Source of the DNA: Paraphaeosphaeria minitans
Lineage: Eukaryota; Ascomycota; Dothideomycetes; Pleosporales; Didymosphaeriaceae
NCBI GenBank assembly: GCA_015832175.1
Contig: WJXW01000020.1
Location: 124,001 to 188,000, forward strand
Length of the DNA stretch: 64,000 bases
Direction of reading: 5' to 3'
Both the position numbers and the translations under genes were made by a program. Numbering within the stretch: position 1 is the stretch's first letter; every line of letters begins with the position of its first letter. The notes under the pieces were generated by a model. It was not told the origin of the DNA. It did not search any database and was given only the letters and a program-made list of their open reading frames with translations. This document shows, in pieces, positions 54,378-64,000 of this stretch.

Positions 54378-56482
54378 CTAATATAGCAAAGAAGCTAAGC
54401 TATAGTTTCTCATAAGGTTGTGTAGATCCTCTATCGAATCCGTGGGTTCGGTTCGTGAGTAATGACAGTCTGGATCACCTGACAACCCAACCTTAATAAG
54501 AGTCCTCGTTAACCACCAGAATTCTGGAGCGTGTCTCACAAACCCCGTCTGCCGTGCAGCTCTACTTGCTTCGTCTTCAGTAATAGTGTCCCACAAGCTT
54601 TTCCATCGATCCGTGGCGCGGATCAGAACTCCCGAAGTTGCTTGCGCAAGAAGATTCATCTTCGAACTCATGGTTGCAGATTGCAGCGCTGAGAGTATTA
54701 GTTTTGCCATTATCGTTGTAGAAGGAACAGACGTACCACATATAATTATCAACATGTCGGCCGCTGTGATCTCGGTTTCCACAAGACTTTGGGATATGAG
54801 CATCGTTTCGGCAAATAGAGATGATATGAAAGCAGACAGCGTGAAGCTTTGCGGTCGCGCTGGTTCTTGTTCAGCCAATCTCTCGAACTCAGAAGCTGAT
54901 TCAGCTTCGAAAACTTCTTTCCTACAAGGAAAGTCTCCTAGCATTTCAGATAAAGCCACTTGTGGGGGGCTGTTGAAGAAGACCGCCAGAGTACTGTCAG
55001 TCGTAAACGTCCACGCGGCCAGCCTGCAACATTAGTCAGCAAGGTTTAGTCGAAAACATGCTATACTTTATGGTACCTCACACGCCTCTCATCTGAGACA
55101 AAATCTTGCCATTGGTCTCCTTTTGCACCATTAGTGGCACGGCGCCGGTTGAATCCGAAGACACCAGAATTTCGAATGGCCGCAATAAGACACGGAATTC
55201 GATTTAGCCGTACCCGCCGTCGAGTTGCTTGGTCGCTGTTATTTTGAATTATTATCATGATCAACGCCGCTTGGAGGACCTCAATCTCATCATCAGACAC
55301 GATCGCCACCTCTGGACGTTCTAGCGCGCGCCTTAGCGCCGACTGCTCGAATATGTAAGCCTCGGCAATATCGAAAAACCGTCGCGATGATAAGGAGGCA
55401 TCGTATGGAGAGGCAGACAACGAGCCGAATAAGAACACGGCGAGTAGAAGGGGATATGATGCCGTTTTGCAGTCAAATGTAGGCCGATGCAGTATGGGAT
55501 AATGCTCGTGGAAACAGTGGAAGTAGCCCCAAGCAAAATACCTAAGATTATCCACAGTGAAAACGACTTCTGCAAGTTTTGCATCAAATTGCATACTAGC
55601 ACTGAAGTCGTGCCCGCTTGTTGAGCTTTGTTGTACTGATAGCTGGTGAACCATCTCCCGCACTCGGTCCTCAAGTATGAGCATTTCCTGAGGATCCAGG
55701 CCGACAATAATTCGGGAAGAGAAAGACTCGTCCATGCTTCTGGAGTGGGGACTTCCAAAAATTAAGGAGGGAAGGTCGTTCAGGTCCCAGAAAGGCGTGT
55801 CATCCGTACTGTAGTTGTCCTGTAATTGCGGCTGAGGCCCAATGTAGGCAGTCTCGCTTTCCATAGAGTCTGCATCAGCGGCATCTGCGGCAACAGTTGC
55901 AGAGTTTCGATAGCCAGAGGGATCCGTGAGGTTCAAGAGAAAATCAATAGGTATACCTCTGCGCACATGACTGGCATCACGAACTACCGGCAAACTCGAG
56001 TGGGTCCAATCCACAGCTTGTCGGGAGGCAGAGGGGACTGCGATGCCTAACCGATCGAACGTGCATGCTTTGCCAAGACATTGACATCGTAAGCACGGCG
56101 TACCGGTATCACATGATAGTTTGCGCTGTGAACACCTGTCACAAGCCGTTCGGTTCTTTCCGAGCTTTAAGGTTGGAAGAACGACCTTGGGGCCTTCGGT
56201 AGAGCATCTATTGACATGTTTGCGAGCCAAGTCTCTGCTTGAGGGTCAGGTACAATCTACCATTTGCGATCCGGGATCCTTGCCGCCTTGATAGATGCAC
56301 ATTGCAGAAAGGGCAGGTCAATCGAGGTCGTCTGCCAGGATCTGTCTGACGTTAGCCATCTCTAAAAGCCTGCGGTGCATTCACAACTTACGTGTTGCCT
56401 CATGTCGGCGTAAGTGGCTATTTGTGGAGAAGGTCTTGCTACATGTCGAACACTGATGCCTGCTTTTGGTCGTCTCAGCCAT
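54378..56482 (-). CDS. Fungal transcription factor with C2H2 fingers plus Zn2Cys6 cluster, four exons
   Basis: Exons (minus strand) 56392-56482, 56284-56341, 55077-56234 and 54378-55023 total 1,953 bases, giving 650 aa. Exon 1 encodes a C2H2 finger (CSTCSKTFSTNSHLRRHEATH). Exons 2-3 form a second (CPFCNVHLSRRDLARKHVNRC) and a binuclear zinc cluster (CDRCSQRKLSCDTGTPC, then CQCLGKAC). The fungal transcription-factor domain follows (YFAWGYFHCFHEHYPILHRP, AVFLFGSLSASPYD) and continues in exon 4 (LAAWTFTTDSTLAVFFNSPP). Introns are 50, 49 and 53 bp. Intron 2 appears to start with GC (GCAAGG...AAGCAG), a GC-AG intron, because this splice keeps the finger in frame. Neighbour of the NmrA-like and SABATH genes. 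The predicted frame is intact. Confidence 0.85.
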
Positions 56483-57720
56483 AGCAGACGGTTTCCTTGA
56501 GAGGATTTGCGTCGGGCTAGGCGTGTACAAGAAATAAAACAAATCGTGTCTTGGTTAAACAGAGATCTCCCTTCCCAGATGCTCTGCGGGGCATTGGCTT
56601 GGCGCACTTGGCAGAATCATCATTCAATAATATGTCCGTGCGCGCAATGGCCTTTGCAGCATTTCTGGCCGAGAGATTCATCGCTAGAACTGTTTGGGAA
56701 GTACCTTCCGCGCCTCGTGACCTTTGGAAGAGAAGCTCACTTATGCGGTCTCAACAGCATAACAACTAGAAATGAGGACAGCATTTATGAAACACAGAGA
56801 CTTCGTGTTACGCGAAAACATAGCTACAGACTATGACCATCTACAGCAACGAAGAAGTGCCGCAGGGCGGTCGATAGTGGCCATTGGCTGTATCAATCAG
56901 CTCCCACCTGCTCCCCTGCAGCTTTACCCCGTTCCCCAGATCACTCTTGTGACTCTTGTGGACCTCTTTTTGAACCTTCTGTTTACGGAAACTCTACAGA
57001 TATTGTGTGTCGTTGATGTATGTCGGGGTCTCCGAACAAGGCGGGAACTTTGGAGTGGTCTTTTACAAGGAAGAGGTTCGCAACAAACGTGGAACGCTAG
57101 CCGCACTAGGAGTAGATGTGCACGAAAACGCGGCTGGAAGTGAGTAACGAGGAACAGTTAGATAACGGCCAGGTGAGCAAGAACTGAAGCGATGACAAGA
57201 TCTAAATGTGACTGAGACCTAATGCGAACTGTGCACATTGATTCAGGTCAGGCCTCTTGAGTAAGCCGGAAGAGGCAAAGCAATCTCGCCATGTTTGCAA
57301 GCTCCACCCCGGTGACGTGTGCAGCCTTAAGCCATAGTTGTGCCTTTCCCTAAAAGAGGGGATTTTCACGCTAATTATCGATGCAGCAGAGCTTGCCGCG
57401 CGCACGGACGCACCACAACAGACCCAGCATCAGATCCCTCCACCGGGAATAGACCCATCTCTCGGCAGCGAACCCATCTCTCGGCAGCGAACCCATCTCT
57501 CGGCAGCGAACCCACAGGCTGATACATCTCAAGTGCAATGTTGCCAACACACTGAGTGCAGTCACGATCTAAAGAAAGCCAGTCACCTGCTTTAGGACAA
57601 GTGGACATGCTGTAATTATTGCGTTTGTTAAGGGTTCGGAAGCAGATAAGAATAGAAGACCTAGTTTAGTGAGAGGCTATGTTATACATGACTTTTTTGC
57701 ATTCACAACTAGCCCAACAC
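56483..57720. other. Intergenic, about 1.2 kb, with a short tandem repeat
   Basis: Between the start of the regulator gene and the 3' end of the NmrA-like gene. No gene supported. Confidence 0.4.
57453..57512. repeat. 20-bp tandem repeat, three units
   Basis: CCCATCTCTCGGCAGCGAAC three times without variation. Confidence 0.9.
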
Positions 57721-58778
57721 TCACTTACGCAAGACGTTGCTGTTTCTAACAAACTCCTCGAAGCTAACCAGCTTGTCATCTAAGATGTTGTGGCTCTTCT
57801 CTAATCCCTCACCGTTGTAGTATCCTGGATCGGCATTGAGCAAATGGGTTTCCAGCATCTCCACTGCTTTGTCCGGTGGCATGTAAGATTTGAACGTTGC
57901 CTCGTCCAACTGCACGAACTGCGTCTTCTTGCCTGTCACTTGGGTTATGATCTCGACAATTTGAGCCGCTGTGTAGTAGTCTTCCGCGCCCAAGATGCGG
58001 GCACCTAGAAGAGCCGACCGTCGCTTCACTATGGCTTTGACAAACTTTCCTGTCACGTAGTTAGCGACTGTTCTTCTTTCGATTTGCATTGGATGCGAAA
58101 CGTTATCCACGGTGGTCACGCGTACCGGTGTCTTCTTGAATCGCAATCAGAGGAAACAAGGCATTGCCTCCGGTTGGAAGTGACCATGTCAACGTTCCAT
58201 CCTCTCCCTTCTGTAAGAACTGTTCTAGATTGCTCATGAAGTATCCTGCCAGGTAAAAGGTTGCTGGTATCTGGCTGTCTCGAATGTACTGCTCTACTTC
58301 GGCTTTGCCGTCATAATGGGGTAGGCGAGTAAGACGTCCTTTGGATGCTGCGCTGACGTTCAGGCTCGAAGAGAAGATGAGGTGTTGGACGCCGACGTCT
58401 TTGGCGACATCCGCGACGTTCTTGCCTTGGGTGATTTCGTCCGCGGTACCGTGGGTTTCCCAGTAGTTTGTCACCAGGAACACAGTGTGGGAGCCATGCA
58501 GGGCGTTTTGAAGACTCTCCTTGGACATCATGTCCGCCTACAGCGCAACATGTTAGCACTGCTGTTGAAAGATAAGAATGCTCAACGAGAAGCAGCATAC
58601 GTACCACCACCATCTCCACGCCTCTTTGCAGTAGCTTTTGGGCGGCTGGTGTTGATGTATCGCGCGTCACGCCTCGAATCTTGAACTCTTTGGAGAGAAC
58701 TGCATCGGCAAGAACGTGCTCAACGACAGATCCGCCCTGATTTCCTGTCGCTCCGAAAACTGTGAAGATTTTAGACAT
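57721..58778 (-). CDS. NmrA-like NAD(P)-binding protein, three exons
   Basis: Exons (minus strand) 58605-58778, 58126-58537 and 57721-58049, with introns of 67 and 76 bp (both GTACG donors), join to 304 residues. The N-terminus has the Rossmann motif FGATGNQGGSVVEHVL, followed by ADMMSKESLQNALHGSHTVF, VTNYWE, HLIFSSSLNVS and HYDGKAEVEQYIR. After the splice, QEDTGKFVKAIVK and VKRRSALLGARILGAEDYYT. These are marks of the NmrA/HSCARG family of atypical short-chain dehydrogenases, which lack the catalytic Tyr-x3-Lys and act as redox or nitrogen sensors; some serve in biosynthetic clusters. Divergent from the SABATH gene with 477 bp between starts. Intact. Confidence 0.88.
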
Positions 58779-59255
58779 CGTGACGATTCTTCCCTGTGAA
58801 GCCCACATGCTAGTGTGATTGACAAAGATGTTCGCTTATAAAATTATTGCGATGAGCATTGAAGGGTATGGTCGTCCAAGCCTGGGTTCGTCCCCCGACT
58901 TATATAGGGCCTGCAACCGCCACATTCCGCAATATTAATAATCAAAGAATACGACAGAAACTGATTAGGTATGCATCTCTCTGCAGCTCAACCTAGCGTT
59001 CCATCGACGTTAAGTCTTGATGGGTTCGCTTAGCTCCGATGCTCTGGCGACACAAGAAGTCAATTCTAATGATACCCTACATCCGGGCGATCCCGCTACC
59101 ACTGTTCTTCCAAGGCCGTTTCTTTGCCCGTTTGCCAGGTCAATGAACCGGTGTGCGTTGCCCTCTGGTATTTATAACAGCCGCCCGTGTTTGGCAAGTC
59201 TTTGTGCTCTCTCTCACTTCTTTGTTCTGCGTGAGAAACATCTGAGCTTCTCGTC
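58779..59255. promoter_or_regulatory. Shared upstream region of the NmrA-like and SABATH genes
   Basis: 477 bases between two divergent starts; both promoters must lie here. CTTATATAGGG near 58900 and ATTTATAACAGC near 59170 are possible TATA-like elements for the left and right gene. Confidence 0.4.
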
Positions 59256-60646
59256 ATGTCTACTCTATCACAGCCTCGACCCACTGAAAACGAGATTGCA
59301 ATGCGAGGTAGCGGTTACTACAACAAGAACTCATCCCTGCAGCATGTTGGTGCGCTTTCTGCAGTGGAACTGTTCCCAGATCTGTCACACAGTAAGTGAA
59401 GGTGTCATATTCCCCTGGTGGCTGTACGCGTCGCCCAAGACACAATTTTCCGAACAGGGCTGGCAGTTGCGAAAGAACGTATTTAAAAATGCTACAAGCG
59501 AGAAGTACTATCTCACTGGCCAAAAGCTACGCATGCCGCTCTGAATCCAGACTTCCGGCTCGTTTGAGTTGAAACAAATAGGTGATCACTTCAAATGTGG
59601 AACGTTCTGACACGTCTTCCAGAGAGCAGATTGACCCTCGTTGACTACGGCTGCTCTCAAGGCGCAAACTCGTAAGTAAAGATGGATGTGTGCAGTGTGA
59701 ACCAAGGTTATAATCATCCAGTATTGCTCCAATCAAGCAACTGTTATCCACCCTTCCCGACGGCTCCTCAGCTCACATAATCTTCAATGACCGTCCTTAC
59801 AATGATTTTTCCGCACTCGCTGCAACCATAAAGCAACATGGAAGAGAACTTGATCGCAACAGATCGCTAATGATATTCCCCTCTATGGTTCCGATTTCCT
59901 TTTACAACCCTGTTACGAGCCCTACTTCCGTTGATATCGGCGTCTCCTGGTCGAGCTTCAACTATCTCGAGTACCAACAGCCCCTCCTCCCGGCGTCCGA
60001 CCTTGCGACATTGGTCAAGCAACGTACCACCCGCAACGCCAAACACGCTCACAGTGATCTTGTCAAACTTCTCCGACTGCGCGCGGCGGAGATAAAACCT
60101 GGCGGCTGTTTCATTTTTGCCCTTGGCGGGCGCGTTGCGGGAAACCAGAGTCCGAATGCCGTTGCGCAAGCCATGATGGTGGCAATCAAGTGCATGGTAG
60201 AGAACGGGACGCTTACACAGGAGCAAATGATCGCTTTGGACCCGCCAATGTATGAGCGCAGCATGGAAGAGTGTGATGAGGCCTTCACTAAGCTCGCTGC
60301 CTTGTGGACAGTCGAACGCAAGTTCGAGCGGATCGTCGCACATCCCGCATACGTTCTATTGCAGGAGAAGAAGGCTGAAGCGTGCGGGAACGAAGCGGAA
60401 GAGATTAAAGCGAGCCGTGAATATGCGAGCATTGTAGTCGATTGGATTGTTGCTTCGTTTTCGTGGTTCTTCGTGAAAGCATTGCGGGCAGGAGTGGATG
60501 AAGAAGAGCAGCTAAAGACCTGGACGAGCAGCGAAGAAAGCTTGTTAGAGGAGTTTGCAAAGATGACGAAAGAGGTGTTCTTGACAAGTTTTCAGGATCA
60601 GAAAGTCGAGTTTTGCTATCTTTACTTCAAGTTGTCGAGGAACTAA
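59256..60646 (+). CDS. SABATH-type S-adenosylmethionine carboxyl methyltransferase, three exons
   Basis: Exons 59256-59391, 59623-59671 and 59722-60646 (introns 231 and 50 bp) total 1,110 bases, giving 369 residues, the usual family length. Exon 1 has AMRGSGYYNKNSSLQHVGAL, matching the family start. Exon 2 carries the SAM-binding segment LTLVDYGCSQGANS. Exon 3 holds IIFNDRPYNDFSALAATI, SWSSFNYLEYQQPL (active-site region), IKPGGCFIFALGG and the C-terminal DWIVASFSWFFVKAL. Plant relatives methylate salicylate, benzoate, jasmonate and similar acids; fungal members are less studied, so the substrate is unknown. The long first intron is unusual and its acceptor less certain. Next to NmrA-like and regulator genes, so possibly co-regulated. 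Confidence 0.85.
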
Positions 60647-61427
60647 AGCAGTCGCTCGAGCAACTTAGTTTGTTCACCAAGCTTTTCGGCCTGCCCTCAT
60701 TTAGCAAGTCCAGTGTAGTAGCAAAGATTGTACATGAAAGAGAAACATCCTGGAATCAGATGTTCTGCACCAAAAATCATCTGACTTTAAACATCTAGGA
60801 CCTGCCAAATGGCGGCGTGCAGAGTAGCTGAAGCAATTCGTGCGGTAGCGTGCATGGCCATGGTCACAGTGCCATAGCTCAGCTGTTGATCTCCCCAAGG
60901 CCGATCGCATGACCTCCCAAGTGATGTTTGAAAACCACATCGCTGAGTCGCGTGCTGGTCATACTTTGCAGCATAGGTAAGTGCTAGGGGCCACTCCGCA
61001 ACTATTCCTCCGGCAGTGGCCATGTTCGCATTTCCTAGGACGGAAGCTCCGAAACGAGCTGAGTTGCGTAATGAAGAAGACTATTCGAGACTTGATCTGC
61101 TCGCTCCACTGCCGACTGCTCTCGCCGTTCGGCGTGCCGTCATCTGTGGGCGGCCAAAGTAACGAGGAAAAGAAGGGCGCGAGGCTGCAAAAAAACTTTC
61201 AGAAATTTCACTTTTAAGGGTTCATATTCTCTAGAAAAGCCTAAGGAGAGCGTCATAAAGGCGCGGCCATCTATGCTCGTGCTGTTGCGGTGGCGCGTGC
61301 CGTAGCCGCAAAATCGTTCCACGTAAAAGTCCTGAGTGACACAAGTCTCCTACAAAAGATTCGAAGTAGTCAACTGGACCCTTGTGTGATGACAGGTATT
61401 TCGCGTGACTCCGGAGCTTCATTTCCA
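60647..61427. other. Non-coding stretch left of the LINE A copy 2 tail
   Basis: No gene supported. If the proposed inversion is right, this is the original 3' flank of LINE A copy 1. Confidence 0.4.
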
Positions 61428-61440
61428 GTACCTGTACAGG
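61428..61440. repeat. Target-site duplication next to the tail of LINE A copy 2
   Basis: GTACCTGTACAGG is the reverse complement of 46814-46826. The outer CC may belong to the AACC tail, so the certain duplication is 11-13 bp. Confidence 0.7.
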
Positions 61441-62563
61441 TTGGTTGGTTGGTTGGTATTCATTTTTCGTCCGTATGATGAGGAGTAAGTCCACCATATC
61501 GCCTCCCGAGGGGCATATAAGACGTGCTAAGCTATGGATTTACAGTGCCAGCGCGCTACCTTAGAAAGCATTTCTTGCCTATGCGGGTATTGCTACCATT
61601 TCAAGCTGTAGCTCCCCTTCCAGTTAGGGAGACTAGGCCGTGTATGTACATCAGGGAGAGTCCCTTATATTATAAGGCATTATTATGCCGTTACAGTAGA
61701 GAAGAGAGTAAGAGGGTGAGAAGGAGAGGGTGGAGAGAGAAGTAGAAAGATAAGAAGTGTCGCAGCTATTATGCTGCTAGGCTAAGCGCAGTGGGGTTGT
61801 TGTTGCTAGTGCAGGGCAGGACTACCGAGGACAAACCTTAGTATAGTACTGTGTGAGCTGGGTAAAGGCTTCGAAGGCCTCTGGATCTCCTATCAGCGCC
61901 GCGGTATACGCCAGGCCGTCAGCCCGGCTGGATGGTAGTGCGGGTGGTCGAAGCGGCCATCGGCCAAAGGCCCCTAGGGTCTTGCGGCAGAGCGCAAGGT
62001 GCTCTGGCGTCTTATCGCGTCCGCATGAGCAGGTGAGGTTCGCGTCGTTGTGATTGAACTTCCGATGGTACCAGGCAAAGTCTCCGTGCATAGAGCGGAT
62101 AGATAGGAATCTAGCCAATACAGCTCTGGGTAGGTCTAGTTCTCCTGGTCCACGGCGTGGTGCGTAGTCCAGCTCCCAGCTTTTATACCATCTAGAGAGT
62201 TTTGTCTTCTTGTCTGCCCACCAAATCTGTTGTATGCTTCGTAGTACTTTGCGAGCAACTGACTTGATGCCTGAGAGTGTGGGCACAGCAGCTTTCCCGG
62301 TTGGTGGCGATGGGTGCTGGGCTTCCTGATTAGCTAGTCTGTCAGCCGTCTCGTTCCCCTCGATACCCAGGTGTCCAGGGGCCCATTTGATAGAGACGTC
62401 GTGTGTCTCCATAGCGCCGTGGCATGCTAGGAAGGCCCATTGAGAGGTAGAAGGCGCGACGCCTCTAAGGCCCCATATTACTGAAGTGCTGTCTACGCAC
62501 ATCCAGATTCGGCGGGTACTAAGCGCTGGTTGTCTTATCGTGTGCTGGAGGCCTCTCCACGCT
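61441..62563 (-). mobile_element. LINE A copy 2: 5'-truncated
   Basis: Corresponds to 51719-52840 of LINE A copy 1 in reverse orientation, with no difference noticed in the translated part. It holds the last ~247 codons of ORF2, the 3' UTR and the AACC tail. The 5' break falls at GCGTGGAGAGG, with a few bases of microhomology to the target. It is inserted in a transposase gene. Confidence 0.9.
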
Positions 62564-62571
62564 GGATTGAG
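62561..62571. repeat. Target-site duplication at the 5' end of LINE A copy 2
   Basis: GCTGGATTGAG (CTCAATCCAGC on the minus strand). Its partner is at 52847-52857, beside LINE A copy 1, and an identical site borders the LINE fragment at 13976-13987. Confidence 0.75.
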
Positions 62572-62890
62572 AGGTGAGATACCAGTCGCCTTAAAGGCCT
62601 TAAGTATAGTCTCCTCCTTGAACGAGGCCTCCCAAGCAGCCATAAACATAGGATAGAAGTCTCTTTTACTCATAGATGAGAGCCCTTGACACCTCTCCAT
62701 GAAGGCGTTGATCTGATTTGAGTAGGCTGTTGAAAGAGGCTTAAACATGACGACGTCGAGAGGCTGCAGCGTGTGGGTTGAATGAGGAGGATAGATTAGG
62801 AGGAGGATCCTATTGTGATCACAATAGTTGATAAAATCCATCGTAAGGTGAGATCCATGGCCATCAAGGATGAGTAATCGATGAGAACGC
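62564..62890 (-). pseudogene. pogo-type transposase, catalytic middle part
   Basis: Encodes from about RSHRLLILDGHGSH through PPHSTHTLQPLDVVMFKPL to GISPLNPA, where LINE A copy 2 interrupts it. The continuation (RILDRFNQ...) is at 52847-53194. Upstream, at about 62890-62900, it is joined head-to-head to a different pogo transposase on the plus strand. Confidence 0.8.
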
Positions 62891-62901
62891 CCTGCTGGAC
62901 T

Positions 62902-64000
62902 AATGAGAAGCTTGGGCTGGCATGGCTGAAGAGGTTTGATCAATTCACTAAGAAGAAAGCTCGTCAGTCTTGGCGATTACTTATCTGTGACGGCCATGGG
63001 AGCCATGTTACAAGGGCTTTTTTGGACTACGCAATCGAGAATCGGATCATAGTGATGGTGTTTCCATCTCATTCAACTCATACTCTTCAGCCTCTTGATG
63101 TCAGCATCTTTGGGCCCCTCTCGTCTTACTATTCGTCTGAACTCTCACGGCAACAACAACGCTCTCATGGGCTTCTTCCAGTGGTGAAAGCTGATTTCTA
63201 TGGCTTGTTCAAGTCAGCGTACGCCTCCTCCTTCACCGCAGCTAATATTATGGCTGCTTTTGAAGCCACTGGCATCTGGCCCATAGATCGTACCCCTGTT
63301 ACCACCAAGTTCAATTATACAACCCCACCTGAACAGATCGATCAGATAGGCTCATCTCATCTCTCTCCTGCTGATTGGAAGCGTACACAACGATTGTTAG
63401 AGCAGGTAGTGAAGGATAACAATGATGTACTGGTCCGGAAGCTTACAGGAGCAATTCACCGCGCTAGCGTCCAGAACAAGCTTCTACAGCTTGAAAACGA
63501 GGGGTCACTTACATCACTTAACACCAAAAATAAGCGTACAAAGCGTGGCAGACGCCTGCCTCTTGGAGGAGCCCAAAAGAGGCCTACTGACGCTGTCTTT
63601 TACTCACCTCAAAAGCTTCAAGAAGCTCGGGACGAAAGAGCCAGGAAAGACGCCAAATCACTGGCAGAAGCAGCTCGAAAAGCTGATACTAAGAAGCTCC
63701 AAGATGCCAAGAAAGTCCTGAGTGAAAAGAACAAACAGGAGGCTCGAGAGAAGCGAGAGATAGACAAGCTGGTGAGGGAGAAGGAGAAGGCCGAAAAAGC
63801 AGCTAAGAGAGAGCTTGAAAAGCAGCAGAAAAACTCTGAGAAAGCTCTTCAAACTTCCCAAAAAGGTAAGCGCAAAGCTTCAAAAGCACTACCCAAGCCC
63901 AAGAAGCGTCAGAAACGATCAAGTAGAGGTGGCCCACGGGGTGGGCGTTCAGACGAGCCCATGGGAGCTCCATCACCCACACCAGCCCGCGTTACCCAAT
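62902..64000 (+). CDS. pogo-type transposase, C-terminal two thirds, runs off the window
   Basis: A frame open from about 62881 to the end of the window. It begins NEKLGLAWLKRFDQFTKKKA, then LLICDGHGSHVTRAFLDY (second Asp), FPSHSTHTLQPLDVSIFGPL (third Asp), AAFEATGIWPIDRTPV, GRRLPLGGAQKRPTDAVFYS and a long Lys/Glu/Ala coiled coil ending in a basic tail. The part with the first Asp (DETG) and the CENP-B-like DNA-binding domain is missing at the left, where an inverted transposase fragment abuts. It differs clearly from the other pogo copies here, so it is another family. The 3' end is beyond the window. Confidence 0.85.

Larger units (their letters stand above)
61822..62943 (-). pseudogene. 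Chimeric open frame: pogo transposase DDE part fused to LINE A RNase H and C-terminus
   Basis: 373 codons open without a stop. The first ~127 come from a pogo transposase (RLLILDGHGSHLTMDFINYC, YPPHSTHTLQPLDV, ILKAFKATGISPLNPA). From WRGLQHTIRQPAL on, it is LINE A ORF2, with the RNase H acidic residues (CVDSTSVIWG, GNETADRLAN) and the zinc segment CSCGRDKTPEHLALC. The first RNase H aspartate (FSDGS) is upstream of the truncation and missing, and the transposase lacks its first aspartate and DNA-binding part. So neither activity is expected. The first ~15 codons lie beyond the head-to-head junction and are not transposase. Confidence 0.85.

Noticed and set aside
59017..59544. 175-codon plus-strand frame
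   Set aside because: Overlaps exon 1 and intron 1 of the SABATH gene in another phase; the methyltransferase start at 59256 is better supported.

Overview
The window reads as nuclear DNA of a filamentous ascomycete (Pezizomycotina; a Dothideomycete-like fungus is my best guess). Host genes carry short introns (about 48-98 bp) with GTAAGT/GTACGT-type donors. Families typical of these fungi are present: Zn2Cys6 regulators, zf-3CxxC, SUR7/PalI, DHA2 transporters and a fungal dynamin. The interspersed DNA is dominated by fungal transposons: pogo/Fot1-type, Ty1/copia and Tad1/I-like LINEs. I see no rRNA, tRNA or CRISPR.

Layout. 0-3 kb: a 1.1-kb retroposon with a perfect 14-bp target duplication, then a decayed pogo element. 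3-8 kb: a large gene joining a nuclease-like and a kinase-like domain, a Tc1-type HTH remnant and a zf-3CxxC gene. 8.8-12.5 kb: a copia element keeping only its 3' LTR. 13.2-15.1 kb: a nest of pogo and LINE fragments. 16-18 kb: a divergent pair, a DUF2945 gene and a frameshifted mitochondrial-type hemerythrin gene. 19-24 kb: LINE B, long but broken. 24-32 kb: gene remnants, the second copy of the 1.1-kb retroposon, a beheaded dynamin gene, a 556-aa unknown and a LINE C relic. 33-46 kb: the most host-like stretch, with a SUR7/PalI membrane protein, DHA2 transporter, decayed BTB gene, DUF3494 ice-binding-like secreted protein, NTF2/SnoaL-like gene and a Zn2Cys6 gene. 46.8-52.8 kb: LINE A, with both ORFs open. 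52.8-61.4 kb: a block with a C2H2+Zn2Cys6 regulator, an NmrA-like protein and a SABATH methyltransferase. 61.4-64 kb: a truncated identical LINE A copy inside a pogo transposase, joined head-to-head to another transposase that runs off the window.

The main structural result is that the target-site duplications of the two inverted LINE A copies are exchanged. The 5' flank of copy 1 matches the present 3' flank of copy 2, and the reverse also holds. The simplest explanation is recombination between the inverted LINE copies that turned over the ~8.6-kb block holding the regulator/NmrA/methyltransferase trio. Undoing it also rejoins the two halves of one pogo transposase in frame. LINE A-type elements occupy the identical nucleotide of pogo transposase genes at two places, which raises the question of target-site specificity. 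All calls are from reading the sequence and recalled family motifs; no database search was run.
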